A stretch of 64,000 nucleotides of DNA from Lumbricus rubellus (taxonomy: Eukaryota; Annelida; Clitellata; Crassiclitellata; Lumbricidae), in contig OX243825.1 in NCBI GenBank assembly GCA_945859605.1, forward strand, positions 32,374,992-32,438,991, given 5' to 3'. Each line of letters opens with the position of its first letter. Position 1 is the first letter of the stretch. Shown piece by piece: positions 10,072 through 21,190 of this stretch. The translations under genes and the position numbers were made by a program. Under the pieces are notes generated by a model, which was not told where the DNA came from, ran no database searches, and worked only from the letters and a program-made list of their open reading frames with translations.

Positions 10072-11283
10072 CAGGGTGGGCCAAAAGTACTTGTTCAACT
10101 TTGAAGGCCTATAACTTAGGCAGTTTAGCAAGTAAGTGTATGCTTAATGCATCAAATGAAAGGTCGTTATATCAGCTATAAGTCCGACAAATTTCATTAC
10201 GGTAGCTTGCACTACGTGCCATATAATTATTGTGTACCGCACCTACCTTGTTTTCTGACGTAAACAATAATTTCATCATTGCGCCGTTAACAGAAGATGA
10301 AAGCTTTGAAAGCCTATAACTTAGGCAGTTTAGCAAGTAAGTGTATGCGTAATGCATCAAATTAAAGGTCGTTATATCAGCTACAACTGGTCAGAAATTT
10401 GCATTTTTAGCTTTAATAATAATTGCGTAAAAGTAGGCCTACTGTACTGAATATGTATCAGTTTACAATGATTTTGATTCGTCTATCTTGCAAAACACAA
10501 TACGAGTACTTGGAAAATTAGTCTGTGCAAGTTTGCATTATTGATAGCCATTAAGAAACCCAAGAATTATTTAGTCAAATAAATATTCAATGTGTCTTCC
10601 ACAAGCTCGAATGACTGCATGAATGCGACGTGCCCATTGATCTATGGCTCCATTGATGAGTTCCTGGCTGATCTCAGTCCAGCAACGAGTGATGACGCGC
10701 TTCAGATGCTCGACGTTTACTATCCGTTCACAATAAACCCAAGTCCAAGTACCTCATCACAGTAGTACACGCTGTTCACTTTGGCCTTGGGTGTCACAAA
10801 GAATGGAGCAGTTTTGCCGAGATTGGAGACAGCCACTGAAACCATGACGCTTTGAGTAAAGTGTTTACGGCCTTTCAGAAGTCAACGAACGAGGACGGCC
10901 AGTAACAGGTTTACGTTTAGAACTTGCACTCGCGTCAATTTGTCTAATTAATCGGTTGAGATTGTTTTCACACCAGTTTCTAGCAGGAAATTCATTCATC
11001 ATTTGATATGCATTTAAATGTTTTTCAATTCTTAAAATTCGAATCAAAGTCCTGTCATCTTCTGTTAACGGCGCAATGATGAAATTATTGTTTACGTCAG
11101 AAAACAAGGTAGGTGCGGTACACAATAATTATATGGCGCGTAGTGCAAGCTACCGTAATGAAATTTGTCGGACTAATAGCTGATATAACGACCTTTAATT
11201 TGATGCATAAAGCATACACTTACTTGCTAAACTGCCTAAGTTATAAGCCTTCAAAGTTGAACAAATACTTTTGGCCCACCCTG
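10072..11283 (-). mobile_element. Mariner-like DNA transposon, inactivated
   Basis: The ends are inverted copies of CAGGGTGGGCCAAAAGTA (right end slightly changed), flanked by TA. The duplicate locus at 59680 has the empty site (AAATATACATATAT), so the insertion and its TA duplication are proven within the window. The minus strand has a helix-turn-helix transposase N-terminus (11067-10868: LTEDDRTLIRILRIEK, then GRPRS) and a C-terminal remnant (10690-10570: WARRIHAVIRACGRHIEYLF) with the catalytic middle mostly missing. The left 230 bp is an inverted copy of the right end, and part of it is repeated again at 10303-10390. It is non-autonomous. Confidence 0.85.
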
Positions 11284-11357
11284 TACATATATATATATAA
11301 TTTATATAATCCATAACAAGAAGGGTCAACATAATTAGCATATACTATTGTCTGCGC

Positions 11358-14072
11358 TTAAGGAAAGTAGTCTAAAAGTCGCAATTCAAAGAAATCCCCA
11401 AAACAGTTTTTAAGGGGGTTTCCGAGGTGATAATCTTGACAATGTTCCATTAATTCCTCTTGAATATCAAACATATCACCACAAACTCCACATCCATGGG
11501 TTTTGGAAATGGAATGGTTAACGTAAGAAGTACCTACTGAATGATCAGCATCCATCCCATCATCAAATGAACTTGGTTTTTTGCTGCTTTTAGATGAAGA
11601 CTGATTCGATTCCACTGTTAACAACACAGAAACATCATCGTCTTTTTTGGTCTTAAGTGACACAGAACTTTGACGAAATTCCTCCACGGATAATGTTTCA
11701 ACCCTGCAAATTTTCACATATGTGCCTTGACAAATACTGTCATAAGGAATCTCACCCTTTCTTGCGATTTCTTCACTGTGAGTATTCATGTGTTTTCTGA
11801 GATGACCACTGTGTGCAAATGATCTTTGACATAATTTACATTTGTATGGCTTTAATCCTGTGTGTGTTCTTGTGTGATTTTCCAATTTGATCCTAAGAGA
11901 AAAGGTTCTGTGACATAAATTACAAGGATATGGTCTTTCTCCAGTGTGCGTTCTTCTGTGGACATTTAGATGACTTATTTGAGAAAATGCTTTGTCACAA
12001 ATATTGCAAATGTAGGGTTTCTCTCCTGAATGAGTTCTCATATGTACTTTCAGACTGCTACCATGTGAATATGCTTTGTGACACATGCAGCATATGTATG
12101 GCTTTTCTCCAGTGTGACATCTTGTGTGAATATCCAGTGTACAACGTTGAATTAATGACTTTTCACATAAGTTGCAGTTGAATGGTTTATTACCACTGTG
12201 ATGGATTCGCAGGCTACTGACATTTGCAAAAGCTTTGTTACACGTACTGCATTTGAAAGGTTTTTCTCCAGTGTGGGTTCTTCTATGGCCTTTCAGACCA
12301 TCCGCTCGTGCAAACGATTTGTCACACAAATTACAATTGTAAGGTTTTTCTCCAGTGTGGATTCTTTTATGGCTTTGTAGGCTACTTAGATGAGTAAATG
12401 CTTTGTTACATAAATTGCATATGTAAGATTTTTCATCTTTTTTAGCAGTGTGGGTGCTTTTATGGTATCGCAGGCTACTTGCATGTATATATGCTTTGTT
12501 ACAGATATTGCATTTGTAAGCTTTTTCTCCAGTGTGGATACTTGAGTGAACTTTTAATTGCAGCCTACGAATAAAGGCTTTGCCACATAAATTGCAAGAG
12601 TATGGTTTCTCTCCAGTGTGGAGCCTTCTGTGGCCCGTGAGATGTGTACTTTGCGAAAATGCTTTGTCACATATATTGCAAATGTATGGCTTCTCTCCGG
12701 TATGAGTTCTTCTATGGATGTTTAAACATGTTCTGTTGGCAAACGCTTTGTGACATATATTGCAATTAAGTGGTTTCTCCCCAGTGTGCGTCCTTTTGTG
12801 TAAGTCCAGAGTGTCATTTCGTGCAAATGTCCTGTTACATATATCGCATATGTATGGTTTCTCCCCAGTATGAGTTTTTGCATGGTATCTCAGTTGACTT
12901 TTATCTGAAAACCCTTTGTGACATAAATTGCATTTGAAAGGTCTTTCTCCAGTGTGGGATCTTGAGTGAAGTTTCAATTCGTGGCTATAAGTAAAAACTT
13001 TGTGACATAAATTGCAAGAGTATGGTTTCTCTCCTGTGTGGCTCCTTTTGTGACCTGCTAGATTAGATATCTGCGAAAATGCTTTGCCACATATATTGCA
13101 AATGTATGGCTTCTCTCCGGTATGAGTTCTTGTATGGGTACCCAGACATGTTTTGCTGGCAAACGCTCTGTGACATACATTGCATTTGTATGGTTTCTCG
13201 CCAGTGTGGGTTCTTCCATGAACAATCAGATTACTTTTATACGCAAATGTTTTGTCACATATGTTGCAAATGTAGGGATTCTCTACTCTGGTATGTATTT
13301 CTATATGTTTTTTCAGATAACCTGCATCTGAAAATGGTTTGTGACATACATTGCAAGTATATGGTTTCTTTCCAGTGTGTGTTCTTTCGTGTAGATTGAG
13401 ACTATTTTTATGTGCAAAAGCTTTGCCACATAAATTGCAAATGTAGGGTCTCTCTCCAGTATGAGTTTCTATATGGTAATTTAGACCTTGTTTTCCAAAA
13501 AATGCTTTCTGGCATATATTGCACTTAAATGGTTTATCTCCGGTGTGTGTCCTTCCATGGACAATCAGGTAACTTTTATGAGCAAATGCTTTGTTGCATA
13601 TACTGCACATGTATGGTTTCTCTTCGGAATGAGTTTTCATATGGATATCCAGATATGCTTTTTGAGAAAATGCTTTCTCACATATATTGCAAATGTATGG
13701 TTTCTCCTGGGTATGAGTTACTACATGAACATTCAGAGAACTTCTATGTGCAAATGCTTTCTCACATATATTGCAAATGTATGGTTTCTCTCCAGTATGA
13801 GTTTTTGTATGGCTATCCAGTTGTTTTTTATCAGCAAATGTTTTCTTGCATGTGTTGCAAGCATATCGTTTCTCTCCAGTGTGAGTTCTTCTGTGGCTAT
13901 ACAAAGAAGTTCTCTGTGTAAATGTTTTACTACATAATTTGCACTTGTAGCGTCTTTCTCCAGTGTGAATTCTGCCATGCTCTCTGAGAGAACGACTGCT
14001 TGTAAAGGCTTTTCCACATAAATTGCACTCATGTGCATTTTCTCCAGTTCGTAATGTTTCATGAGTGTTCAT
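11358..14072 (-). CDS. ZNF B: C2H2 zinc-finger protein, 27 fingers
   Basis: The 904-residue protein has 27 tandem C2H2 fingers (residues about 16-775) joined by TGEKPY-type linkers, so a sequence-specific nuclear DNA-binding protein is expected. Finger 22 has lost residues between its histidines (RIHHSGNKP), a defect shared with ZNF F. An acidic, Ser-rich tail follows, with a divergent final finger (CGVC, then EHCQDYH) and the paralogue-wide end [11 protein letters not shown]. No KRAB, SCAN or BTB domain is seen. The start is the ATG conserved in paralogues (TM-N/K-TH). Upstream in frame a TGA lies between it and a probable splice acceptor at 14248, so a 5' exon likely exists. Target and function are unknown. 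Confidence 0.9.
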   Translation of the reverse strand: MNTHETLRTGENAHECNLCGKAFTSSRSLREHGRIHTGERRYKCKLCSKTFTQRTSLYSHRRTHTGEKRYACNTCKKTFADKKQLDSHTKTHTGEKPYICNICEKAFAHRSSLNVHVVTHTQEKPYICNICEKAFSQKAYLDIHMKTHSEEKPYMCSICNKAFAHKSYLIVHGRTHTGDKPFKCNICQKAFFGKQGLNYHIETHTGERPYICNLCGKAFAHKNSLNLHERTHTGKKPYTCNVCHKPFSDAGYLKKHIEIHTRVENPYICNICDKTFAYKSNLIVHGRTHTGEKPYKCNVCHRAFASKTCLGTHTRTHTGEKPYICNICGKAFSQISNLAGHKRSHTGEKPYSCNLCHKVFTYSHELKLHSRSHTGERPFKCNLCHKGFSDKSQLRYHAKTHTGEKPYICDICNRTFARNDTLDLHKRTHTGEKPLNCNICHKAFANRTCLNIHRRTHTGEKPYICNICDKAFSQSTHLTGHRRLHTGEKPYSCNLCGKAFIRRLQLKVHSSIHTGEKAYKCNICNKAYIHASSLRYHKSTHTAKKDEKSYICNLCNKAFTHLSSLQSHKRIHTGEKPYNCNLCDKSFARADGLKGHRRTHTGEKPFKCSTCNKAFANVSSLRIHHSGNKPFNCNLCEKSLIQRCTLDIHTRCHTGEKPYICCMCHKAYSHGSSLKVHMRTHSGEKPYICNICDKAFSQISHLNVHRRTHTGERPYPCNLCHRTFSLRIKLENHTRTHTGLKPYKCKLCQRSFAHSGHLRKHMNTHSEEIARKGEIPYDSICQGTYVKICRVETLSVEEFRQSSVSLKTKKDDDVSVLLTVESNQSSSKSSKKPSSFDDGMDADHSVGTSYVNHSISKTHGCGVCGDMFDIQEELMEHCQDYHLGNPLKNCFGDFFELRLLDYFP

Positions 14073-14249
14073 TGTAAATTTGTTTTCAAACGAAGTCCTA
14101 CAACAAAAATTGCACCTGAAGCATTGGGATATTCGTCCAGAATTAGTCCTTCAGTGTATTCTGAAGTCACAACTATCTCCAACTGTTTCTTTATAAAATT
14201 CGCCTTCAAGTCTTTTATAACGATGGGTTGCAAAGTGCAACCGATATCT
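14073..14249 (-). other. Predicted exon 5' part of ZNF B with decayed finger
   Basis: On the minus strand TTTATTTTATTAG precedes ATATCGGTTGC. The same AG/ATATC junction, or a slightly changed one, occurs upstream of ZNFs C, E and F and reads as a splice acceptor. The following frame encodes a finger remnant (CDFRIH), an in-frame TGA, then CNFC and FENKFT before the ATG. Equivalent stretches in C, E and F also have stops, at different codons. Confidence 0.5.
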
Positions 14250-14429
14250 AATAAAATAAAATCAATTTTAATCAATGAAGTAGATTCCTTTCACAATGCA
14301 CTTTTCTAATTTCACTAATATGCAGCAAATAGTAAACATTACCAGAACGACATCATTTAGGTTTGATAATGACGAAAAGGCAACGGCTCATGTAGGTCAA
14401 CTCATGTAGGTCAACTCGTGAGTATTAGA

Positions 14430-14775
14430 AATTGTCTAGTCATCGTCATAATGGTAAGACTGAGTGAAGAAGCAGAAGTGGAACAATAATTTACCCTATT
14501 GCTTATACTCATTAATTGTTTTATGAGATTTATATAGTGCATCTTCAGAGTAACTACTCAGAAGCGCTCCAGGCTAAAGAGAAGTACTGAGAGTAGAATA
14601 GAATGCGGTCTGAAGGGAGACCATTCCAGATCGCAGGGCCAGCAACAGAAAAGTCGCGGTGCTGCACAATATAAGTGCACAACTGGGGAACAAAAACCTC
14701 AGCCTGCTTAGAAGAGCAAAGAGAGCCACGGCGTTGGACGCTTAGAGTGGCTAATGATGAAATGCCATTTGACTA
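14430..14775 (-). pseudogene. LINE C-terminal fragment (segmental copy 1)
   Basis: The minus strand encodes a decayed version of the phrase that is clearer at 63664-63890 (FSVAGPVIWNGLPSD), typical of non-LTR reverse transcriptase C-termini. Homology with the second segmental copy ends at about 14775, marking the duplication edge. Confidence 0.6.
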
Positions 14776-15047
14776 TCAATATTTATACTAAGTTGAAGGC
14801 CATAACTTACAGTTATCAGGCTTTATTATCATGTTCTCTGTAGGCCAGATTAAAGAAGATGAGAGAGAGTTTATAGAACGGATGCCTAATCTAATAGAGT
14901 TTCACAGTTTAGGACCAGCTCTTGTGATTGTCTAATACTGGTTTCGTATTAGTTTAGATGTTGGTTAAAATGTGACCTGATATTGTAATCGGAAGCTGTG
15001 ACTTTCGTTTGTTTAACAACAAAATATCTTCTTTGTCTCAGCTACTT

Positions 15048-15740
15048 GGGGGGGATGGCCGGTAATTAATGGATAACACACTGGCCAAGAGTGCGAGAAG
15101 TAGTGAGTTTGAGACGGTGTCACTACAACTCGTCTAACGACAACTCGTATAACGACAAGTGGTCTCCAGACAACTGATCCAGCGCTTGAGAAATAGAAGC
15201 TGGATGAAAGTTTTTACATGCGAAATGGACGTTCGATTGATGAAAAAACGCTAGAGAAATGGAATCTGGATTATGGCTCTTTTACAGGTGAAATAGAATC
15301 TGGACTGACGAAAATAACGGATGAGAAATAAAAGCTGGATGAAAGTAGTTCTTGATCTGAAATAGAAGCTGGATTGATGAAAAAACGCTTAAGTAATGGA
15401 AGCTGGATGAGGGTATTTTTATATCTGAAATAGAAGAGCTCTGGATTGACAAAAATAACAGGTGAGAAATAGAAGCTGGATGGAGGTACTTTTAGATCTA
15501 AAGTGGAAGCTGGATGCATGTCGAAATACATGAATAAAATCATAAATCCAGCTTCCATTTAAGCTAAAAAACCATTTTCATAAATCCAGCTTCTATTTCA
15601 TCAATACTATTCGTCTGTAGACCAGTTGTCGTTAGACCAATTGTCCGGAGACGAGTTGTCATTAGACGAGTTGTCGGTAGACCAGTTGTCGTGGAACCGT
15701 TTAAGACCCTGTTGGGCGAATATGCTTTGTAGGCTGCTAT
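15048..15740. mobile_element. tRNA-derived SINE interrupted by FB
   Basis: Left (15048-15115) and right (15708-15720) pieces join to a sequence like the SINE head at 40680-40745: GGCCGGTAATTAATGG, CACACTGGCCAAGAGTGCGA, then a B-box-like GTTTGAGAC continuing CCTGTTGGGCG. The B box of the intact relative reads GGTTCGAGCCC. Confidence 0.65.
15116..15698. mobile_element. FB foldback element, copy 6, in a SINE B box
   Basis: Ends are GGTGTCACTAC and GTCGTGGAACC. Flanks GTTTGAGAC (15107-15115) and GTTTAAGAC (15699-15707) match at 8 of 9. The interior has the usual 34-bp cores and the centre TGCATGTCGAAATACATGAA. Confidence 0.85.
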
Positions 15741-16380
15741 TAGCGCCATGTATTGCAGGCTGTCTGTTCATTTAGTATATTTAAGATTTATGTATTCCAT
15801 AATCTGAGTTCCTGTAAATTGTTTCAAAGTTCTGCATAATAATTGTACACTGTAACTGGCTGCGGTCTGTCAACCAGATTGTTGATTAAACGAAAAATAG
15901 TTAAAAAAATTTAAAAAAACTTTGCAACACTTCCTAATGGAGCATCAATTTCAGGTTAATCTTCGCTCAATTAACTACTTTATTTGATATATTTTGACTT
16001 TATACAATGAATAGGGATCATACAACATTTCTTTTCTCACTTCTTTTCAAAGTACATAAGTTCAGTAATACTTTAAATGAAATCAGTATTCACAATATCA
16101 ACATCAAATTGAACGCATGAACCTTGAAACTCCTGTATTCTTCAAACTGGCAATAACAAGATCGCCTGCACCCCACCCACACACACACACACACACACAC
16201 AATTTCTTCATAAAATCCTGCACCTACTGTGGCATGAATCATTCTCATCAATAGGGCTTCCGTTTAGATGAGAATATATTTAATCAATCCAGCTTCTATT
16301 ACAACAGTAGTGCTTTTCTATCAATTCAATTACCATTTAAATAACAATAAATATTGTTTTTCATCAATCTACCTCCAATC
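15741..16380. other. Intergenic, little structure
   Basis: No gene is supported. A run of (AC)n lies at 16176-16200 and a few decayed FB inner cores (ATCCAGCTTCTATTAC) at 16270-16330. Confidence 0.5.
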
Positions 16381-16384
16381 ACAG

Positions 16385-16600
16385 CTATGAAGTCCACTCA
16401 GAGGTGCTCCAGTCCAACCATGGTGAAAAAAAAAGTTTTAAGGAGCCTGTAAAATACTGAAGAGTCAACCCTAAGTAACAGGCGCATCTCCAACGGGAGA
16501 TTAATCCAAACAGATGGACCTACAACAGAACTGAGAAAGCACGACGCTGACAATGGCGAATAATTTATTCCGCTAAAAGGATAGACCACCCATATTTTTT
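16385..16600 (-). pseudogene. Possible LINE C-terminal remnant
   Basis: The minus strand encodes VVGPSVWINLP, resembling the GP.VWN.LP motif near the end of non-LTR reverse transcriptases. It is short and decayed, so the call is tentative. Confidence 0.3.
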
Positions 16601-16820
16601 TTAATATGCGAAATATTGAGATGATAATCGTTAATTAAAACCTGTAGACATCAATCTTTGATTCGAACAAAACTCACGCCAAAAATTAGCAATTTACAAA
16701 GTTTCTTTGTCTTGAATTTAAAATGGCGAGAGTACCGAGACGAGAGAGCACTTAAAGTAAACGAGGATTCAGATGTGTAATTCTGCTGTCCTCTAGCGAG
16801 TATTAGACTATGTTACAATT
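16600..16820 (-). promoter_or_regulatory. Conserved ~200-bp block upstream of ZNF B
   Basis: Copy of the block described at 1119, with AAAACCTGTAGACATCAATC, TTCGAACAAAACTCACG and CCTCTAGCGAG. It lies about 2.5 kb upstream of the ZNF B start codon. The regulatory role is inferred only from repeated position and orientation. Confidence 0.3.
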
Positions 16821-16844
16821 AATAATTTAATTTGGTGTTACAGT

Positions 16845-16950
16845 TAGCCTACTCGTCTACCTACAAATGGTCTCCGAACAACTCGTCTACCGACAACTGA
16901 TCCAGCGCTTGAGAAATGGAAACTGGAGGACAGTTTTTAGAGGTAAAATG
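16845..16950. mobile_element. Truncated FB element
   Basis: A few 15-bp outer units (CGAACAACTCGTCTAC, CGACAACTGATCCAGC) and two inner cores are present. It is cut off by the palindromic element that begins at about 16950. Confidence 0.65.
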
Positions 16951-17880
16951 GTGGTTTGTTATCAGTATTTTCATCTGTAGATGAAATACTAATCGCCGCT
17001 GAAGTTACATGGATACATTGGCTTCGAGGATATTATTTTTTTACGATCAAAATATTGATAGCAAACCACAAAGTGGGATGAAGAGTGAAAATCTTCAAGT
17101 TACCAGTTGGTAATGTTTAAGAGGGGGTAATTTGAAACCTTTACACCGGTCCCACCGCACCACTATACGCTGACCGCATCCAACAAAAGTCCCATCTCAG
17201 TCCCCACCCACACCCACCTCGCTCAAACCTGCTCTACTTTCCCCAAATTTTACCCCGAACAGACCACCTGCCTGGAGTATGTTGAAACCGGTTTCCGATT
17301 ACCCCCAAAAACTAGATTTGCATCAATCATCGCATTTATTGCACTAAAAATATCAGAAAAATCATCCCGCTTCTTGTTTTGGTCTGAAGATTTTACACCG
17401 GTGTAAAGGTTTCAAATTACCGCCTCCTAAACATTACCCCCTGAAAACTGTAATTTGCATCAATCATCGCTTTTATTGCCCTAAAAATATCAGAAAAATG
17501 ATCCCGCTTCTTGTTTGGGACTGAAGATTTTCACCCGTCATCCCACTTCGTAGTTTGTTATCAATATTTTCATCTATAACTAAAATACTAAATCGCCGCT
17601 GAAGTTACATGGAAAAATGGCTTTGAGGCTATTAATTTTTCCGATTAAAATATTGATAACAAACCACGAGGTGGGATGACGGATGAAAATCTTCAGACCA
17701 AAACAAGAAGCGGGATGTTTTTTTCTGATTTTTGAAGTGCAATAAATGCGATGATCGAAGCAAATCTGGATTCCGGGGGTAATCTGAAACCGGTTTCAAG
17801 TTACATGGGGGTAATTTTTAGGGGTAACTTTGAAACCTTTTCACCGTTGTAAAGGTTTCAAATTACAACAAAGGTGATCA
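16950..17880. mobile_element. Palindromic CCGGTGTAAAGGTTTC element(s)
   Basis: Long inverted arms contain ATCCCACTTCGTGGTTTGTT, ATCGCCGCTGAAGTTACA and AAGAAGCGGGATG, with ends rich in CCGGTGTAAAGGTTTCAAAT and GGGGGTAAT. Two partial copies appear to be nested, and a third is at 26765-27612. No coding sequence is visible. It is probably a non-autonomous foldback-type element. Confidence 0.6.
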
Positions 17881-18109
17881 GAAATTATGAGCAAACATGA
17901 AGGGAAAAGAATAAAAATTTGTCATCAATGGTGAAGAGATTGACCAGGTTCGCCTGTTTTTAGCTGAGACGTCCGATTAACAGAGGACTGCAGGGGAGAT
18001 CAAGAGAAGAATAGCAATAGGAAAGAAATAATTTTGGAATAGAGGGTAGCTGCTAATATGAAGATTGAAAATGGATCTATAGTCGGGTAGACGAGAAAAA
18101 AACCGGAAC

Positions 18110-18740
18110 AAAATAGTAACAAGCATAAATTTGGTATCATTGGATTCAGAATTTAAAGCTGATCATTTGAGTGAAAATCCCCATAAATCCCGTGTCAGGG
18201 ATTTACAGGGTGGGCCAAAAAAGTAACCCCAAAACGGTTTTTTGCTAATATTTCGCCCAAACGTAAGACATTCTTAATCAGTTTGGTATCATTGGATTCA
18301 GGATTTAAAGCTGATCATTTGAGTGAAAATCCCCATAAATCTCATGTCAGGGATTTACAGGGTGGACCAAAGAAGTAACCCCCAAACGGTTTTTTGCTAA
18401 TATTTCGCCCAAACGTAAGACAATCTTAATCAGTTTGGTATCATTGGATTCAGAATTTAAAGCTGATCATTTGAGTGAAAATCCCCAAAAATCTCATGTC
18501 AGGCAGTTACAGGGTGGACCGAAAAAGTAACCCCAAAACGGTTTTTTGCTAATATTTCGCCCAAACGTAAGACATTCTTAATCCGTTTGGTATCATTGGA
18601 TTCAGAATTTAAAGCTGATCATTTGAGTGAAAATCCCCATAAATCCCATGTCAGGGATTTACAGAGTGGGGGAAAAAGTTAACCCCACACAGTTTTTTGA
18701 TAATATTTCGGCCAAACGTAAGACATTCTTAATCAGTTTG
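18110..18740. repeat. 152-bp tandem repeat made of a mariner end
   Basis: Four units at exact 152-bp spacing (TTGGTATCATTGGATTCAG at 18131, 18283, 18435, 18587). Each contains TTACAGGGTGG-CC-AAAA-AGTAACCCC, a mariner-type terminal repeat, and CGCCCAAACGTAAGACA. A transposon end has been amplified in tandem. Confidence 0.85.
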
Positions 18741-19360
18741 CAAAGATTCAAAGGTAATTCATATCTACACAAAACTGCCAAATTTCACCAAAAAATTTCA
18801 AACGTAACAAAACTTATATCACTTTTAGTGGGTCCACCCACTGTCTTTTTATGGTCCAAATACGTGTAACGCAACAAAAAGTTACAAAAAACAATTTATT
18901 TTCAGTCACATCACAAATGAAAATGGATAAGGTGTCGAGGACAGACAAAATACCCATGCAGATGCTTTATGAGCAAGATCTTGGAGCTATAACAATACTT
19001 TGTGCGTGGAAACTGAAAACCGTTAAAAATAGGCGGCCATGTTGAAGAAAGAATATCGGATATCAGCTCAGTGCCCTGGTTTCACTGAGGACCAATGGCC
19101 CCAAACTCTCCAGATTTGAACCAGATAGATTATCACATGTGGGGAACTAAGCTTAAGAATACCACAATTTTGGAACAATTCCAAAACAACAAGAGAATTG
19201 AGAGTCATCTTGGAGTTGATGTGGAAAATATTTCCTGTGGAGCCCATCAACAAGCCCCAAACTTTACAAAGAGACTCAGAGCATTGTGGATACTGGTGAT
19301 TGACACATTGAACACAAGTTTTGAAGTTGCAATATTAAGTTCGTTTGATAACAAGTAAAT
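18740..19360 (+). pseudogene. Mariner-like transposase remnant
   Basis: The plus strand has MAPNSPDLNQIDYHMWG at 19095, the catalytic-domain signature (PNSPDLNPIDY.-W) of mariner/IS630 transposases. The upstream part is scrambled by frameshifts. It directly follows the 152-bp repeats that carry the matching terminal motif. No right terminal repeat was found. Confidence 0.7.
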
Positions 19361-19499
19361 TACAATTAAACTGGAGTAGTGGTTTGAAAGGTAACCATGA
19401 GTTAAGACAAAAGGAGCATGGACCCATAGAGACCTATAGTACATTACGATAACTGACTTTATTACCGGTATTTACACAATGAAATTTAAAGGTGGAAGT

Positions 19500-19790
19500 C
19501 GGTATTGCAAGGCCTCCACCTTTGGATGACAACAAGCAGACTTAGCTTTAATCCTTCAAAGAGTCAACTGATCTGGTTTGGAACCAAGCAACAGTTGCAA
19601 AAGCTTGAAATCTAATTATTGGCTTCATTATTCCCTGATTTAACCTTTTCCTCCAGTGAATGTGAACTATGTGTCACACTCGATAGGGATTTGACGTTTA
19701 CTGAACACCTATCTCTCCTGACCAGCTCCTGTTACTAGACTTTGAACACTTGAAGTGACTATTGTGACTACCTACTATATCAGCCATGTA
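19500..19790 (+). pseudogene. CR1-like reverse transcriptase fragment
   Basis: The translation contains WMTTSRLSFNPSKSQLIWFG and TKQQLQKLEI, a stop, then LLASLFPDLTFSSS and LDRDLTFTEHLSLLT. These are C-terminal palm/thumb phrases of CR1/L2-like elements. It has several stops. The gaps 19360-19500 and 19790-20360 show nothing recognisable. Confidence 0.7.
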
Positions 19791-20359
19791 AGACGGGAGG
19801 TGCATGGGATATGTAGTACCCTGATGATCTTATTGTAACAGACAAATAGGTGGCATGGGTGCAAACACATTTCACTGATTAGCATGTGGCACTGGAGAGC
19901 AAAGAACCTTAAAATAAACATCAATACCAACGAAACCATGGTCTGCTCTAAACCTATGAGATACTAAAGGTCAAGGACAGGGCTGGAAACGTATTGAAAC
20001 AAACCAAAAGTATCTTCACGATTTCATCCGCTTGCCGACCCAGCTTCCTCTCTTTTTCCACTAAACCCATGTGACAGGATAGGCATGGTCTCCTTGTCCT
20101 TCGAGCAAGCATTGCTATGGCCAAAACTGAGCTTTTGAATTCGTCAGTATTGCACTTTGGATACAGCTCTTTCTATTGACATGCTCTTTGCAATTAACTG
20201 GTGACAAAAGTGCAACTTTGCTGAGCACTGTCTGAAAACCACTTTCTTTTCTCTGGCTCTTTTGCGCTGAAGGAATTCTTCTAATAGTGTGCACTGTTAG
20301 AAGCACTTTGTCAATTCATAGCTGAGTGTTTCCTTCGGCCTGTCTTGTACATTTTACAA

Positions 20360-21190
20360 ATGGATAGATTCTTTCCTTCATGAGGGTTATCTCTATGTGG
20401 TCCTTGGCTCTACTAGGTCCTCATGGGTGCCGGCACAATATGGTCTACCCAGGGCTCAGTCTTTGGTCCCATACTTTTTATTGTCTACACCTCAGGTCTT
20501 GCCACACTCCTAACAGGTTTTCTGGTCAGCAGTATGCTGACAACGTCCAGGCTTACACCCATTGCTTCCCTTCTAATGCTATCTCAGCGGTTCGGATGAG
20601 CGGGACTTTGGATCCTCTAGAAGCATGGATGTCGTCCAACAGACTACACTTGAACCCATTTAAGACAAAATTTATTTGGTTGGGCACCCGGCAGCAGCTT
20701 GCCAAGCCTGATCTCTTTTATCTTGCATCTGAGTTTCCTGGCTTTGTCTTGACAACCACGGTTCATGACCTTGGTGTCCAACTTGACCAAGAACCCACTT
20801 CACCGTCTTGCTAGAGACTGCTACTATCAGCTGCACCAGCTTCGCATTGCCATCCCTTCTCTTACGTCTGCTGCTACTCTTACATTAATAGTGCATACCT
20901 TCATTACATCTCGCATCGACTATTGCTCTTCGCTCTACATTGGCCTCCCATCCAGCAGAATGACTTGTCCTGACCGGGTGTTGCGCTCTGCTGCGCGCCT
21001 AATTGGGAAACTCCTTAAATATGGTCACGTATCAAACTACATGCTGGAGGTGCTTCACTGGTTCCCTACTGCCAGACTTTTAGGTAGCTGCATTGGTATG
21101 GTGATGTTCTCAGGCTTCGCTCCAATTTGCCTCCAAGAGCTATGCTGCCTTACGTCCGGGGGGGATTTTCAAGGGTTAATACCCTACACT
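20360..21190 (+). pseudogene. CR1/L2-like LINE reverse transcriptase remnant
   Basis: Frameshifted plus-strand reading gives SSWVPAQYG and GPILFIVYT, then YADNVQAYTHCFPS (YADD-box region, second Asp replaced by Asn), WMSSNRLHLNPFKTKFIWLG, and TFITSRIDYCSSLY with AARLIGK. The order matches CR1-like reverse transcriptase motifs. This copy lacks the FB insertion found in the minus-strand relative at 6546, so it provides the empty-site sequence. Confidence 0.85.

Noticed and set aside
13079..13937. Plus-strand frames opposite the ZNF genes (Cys-rich CFVTYIAN or MLCHIYCKC repeats)
   Set aside because: These are antisense shadows of the tandem fingers; the repeats follow from the 84-bp finger periodicity. 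The same holds for those opposite C, E and F.
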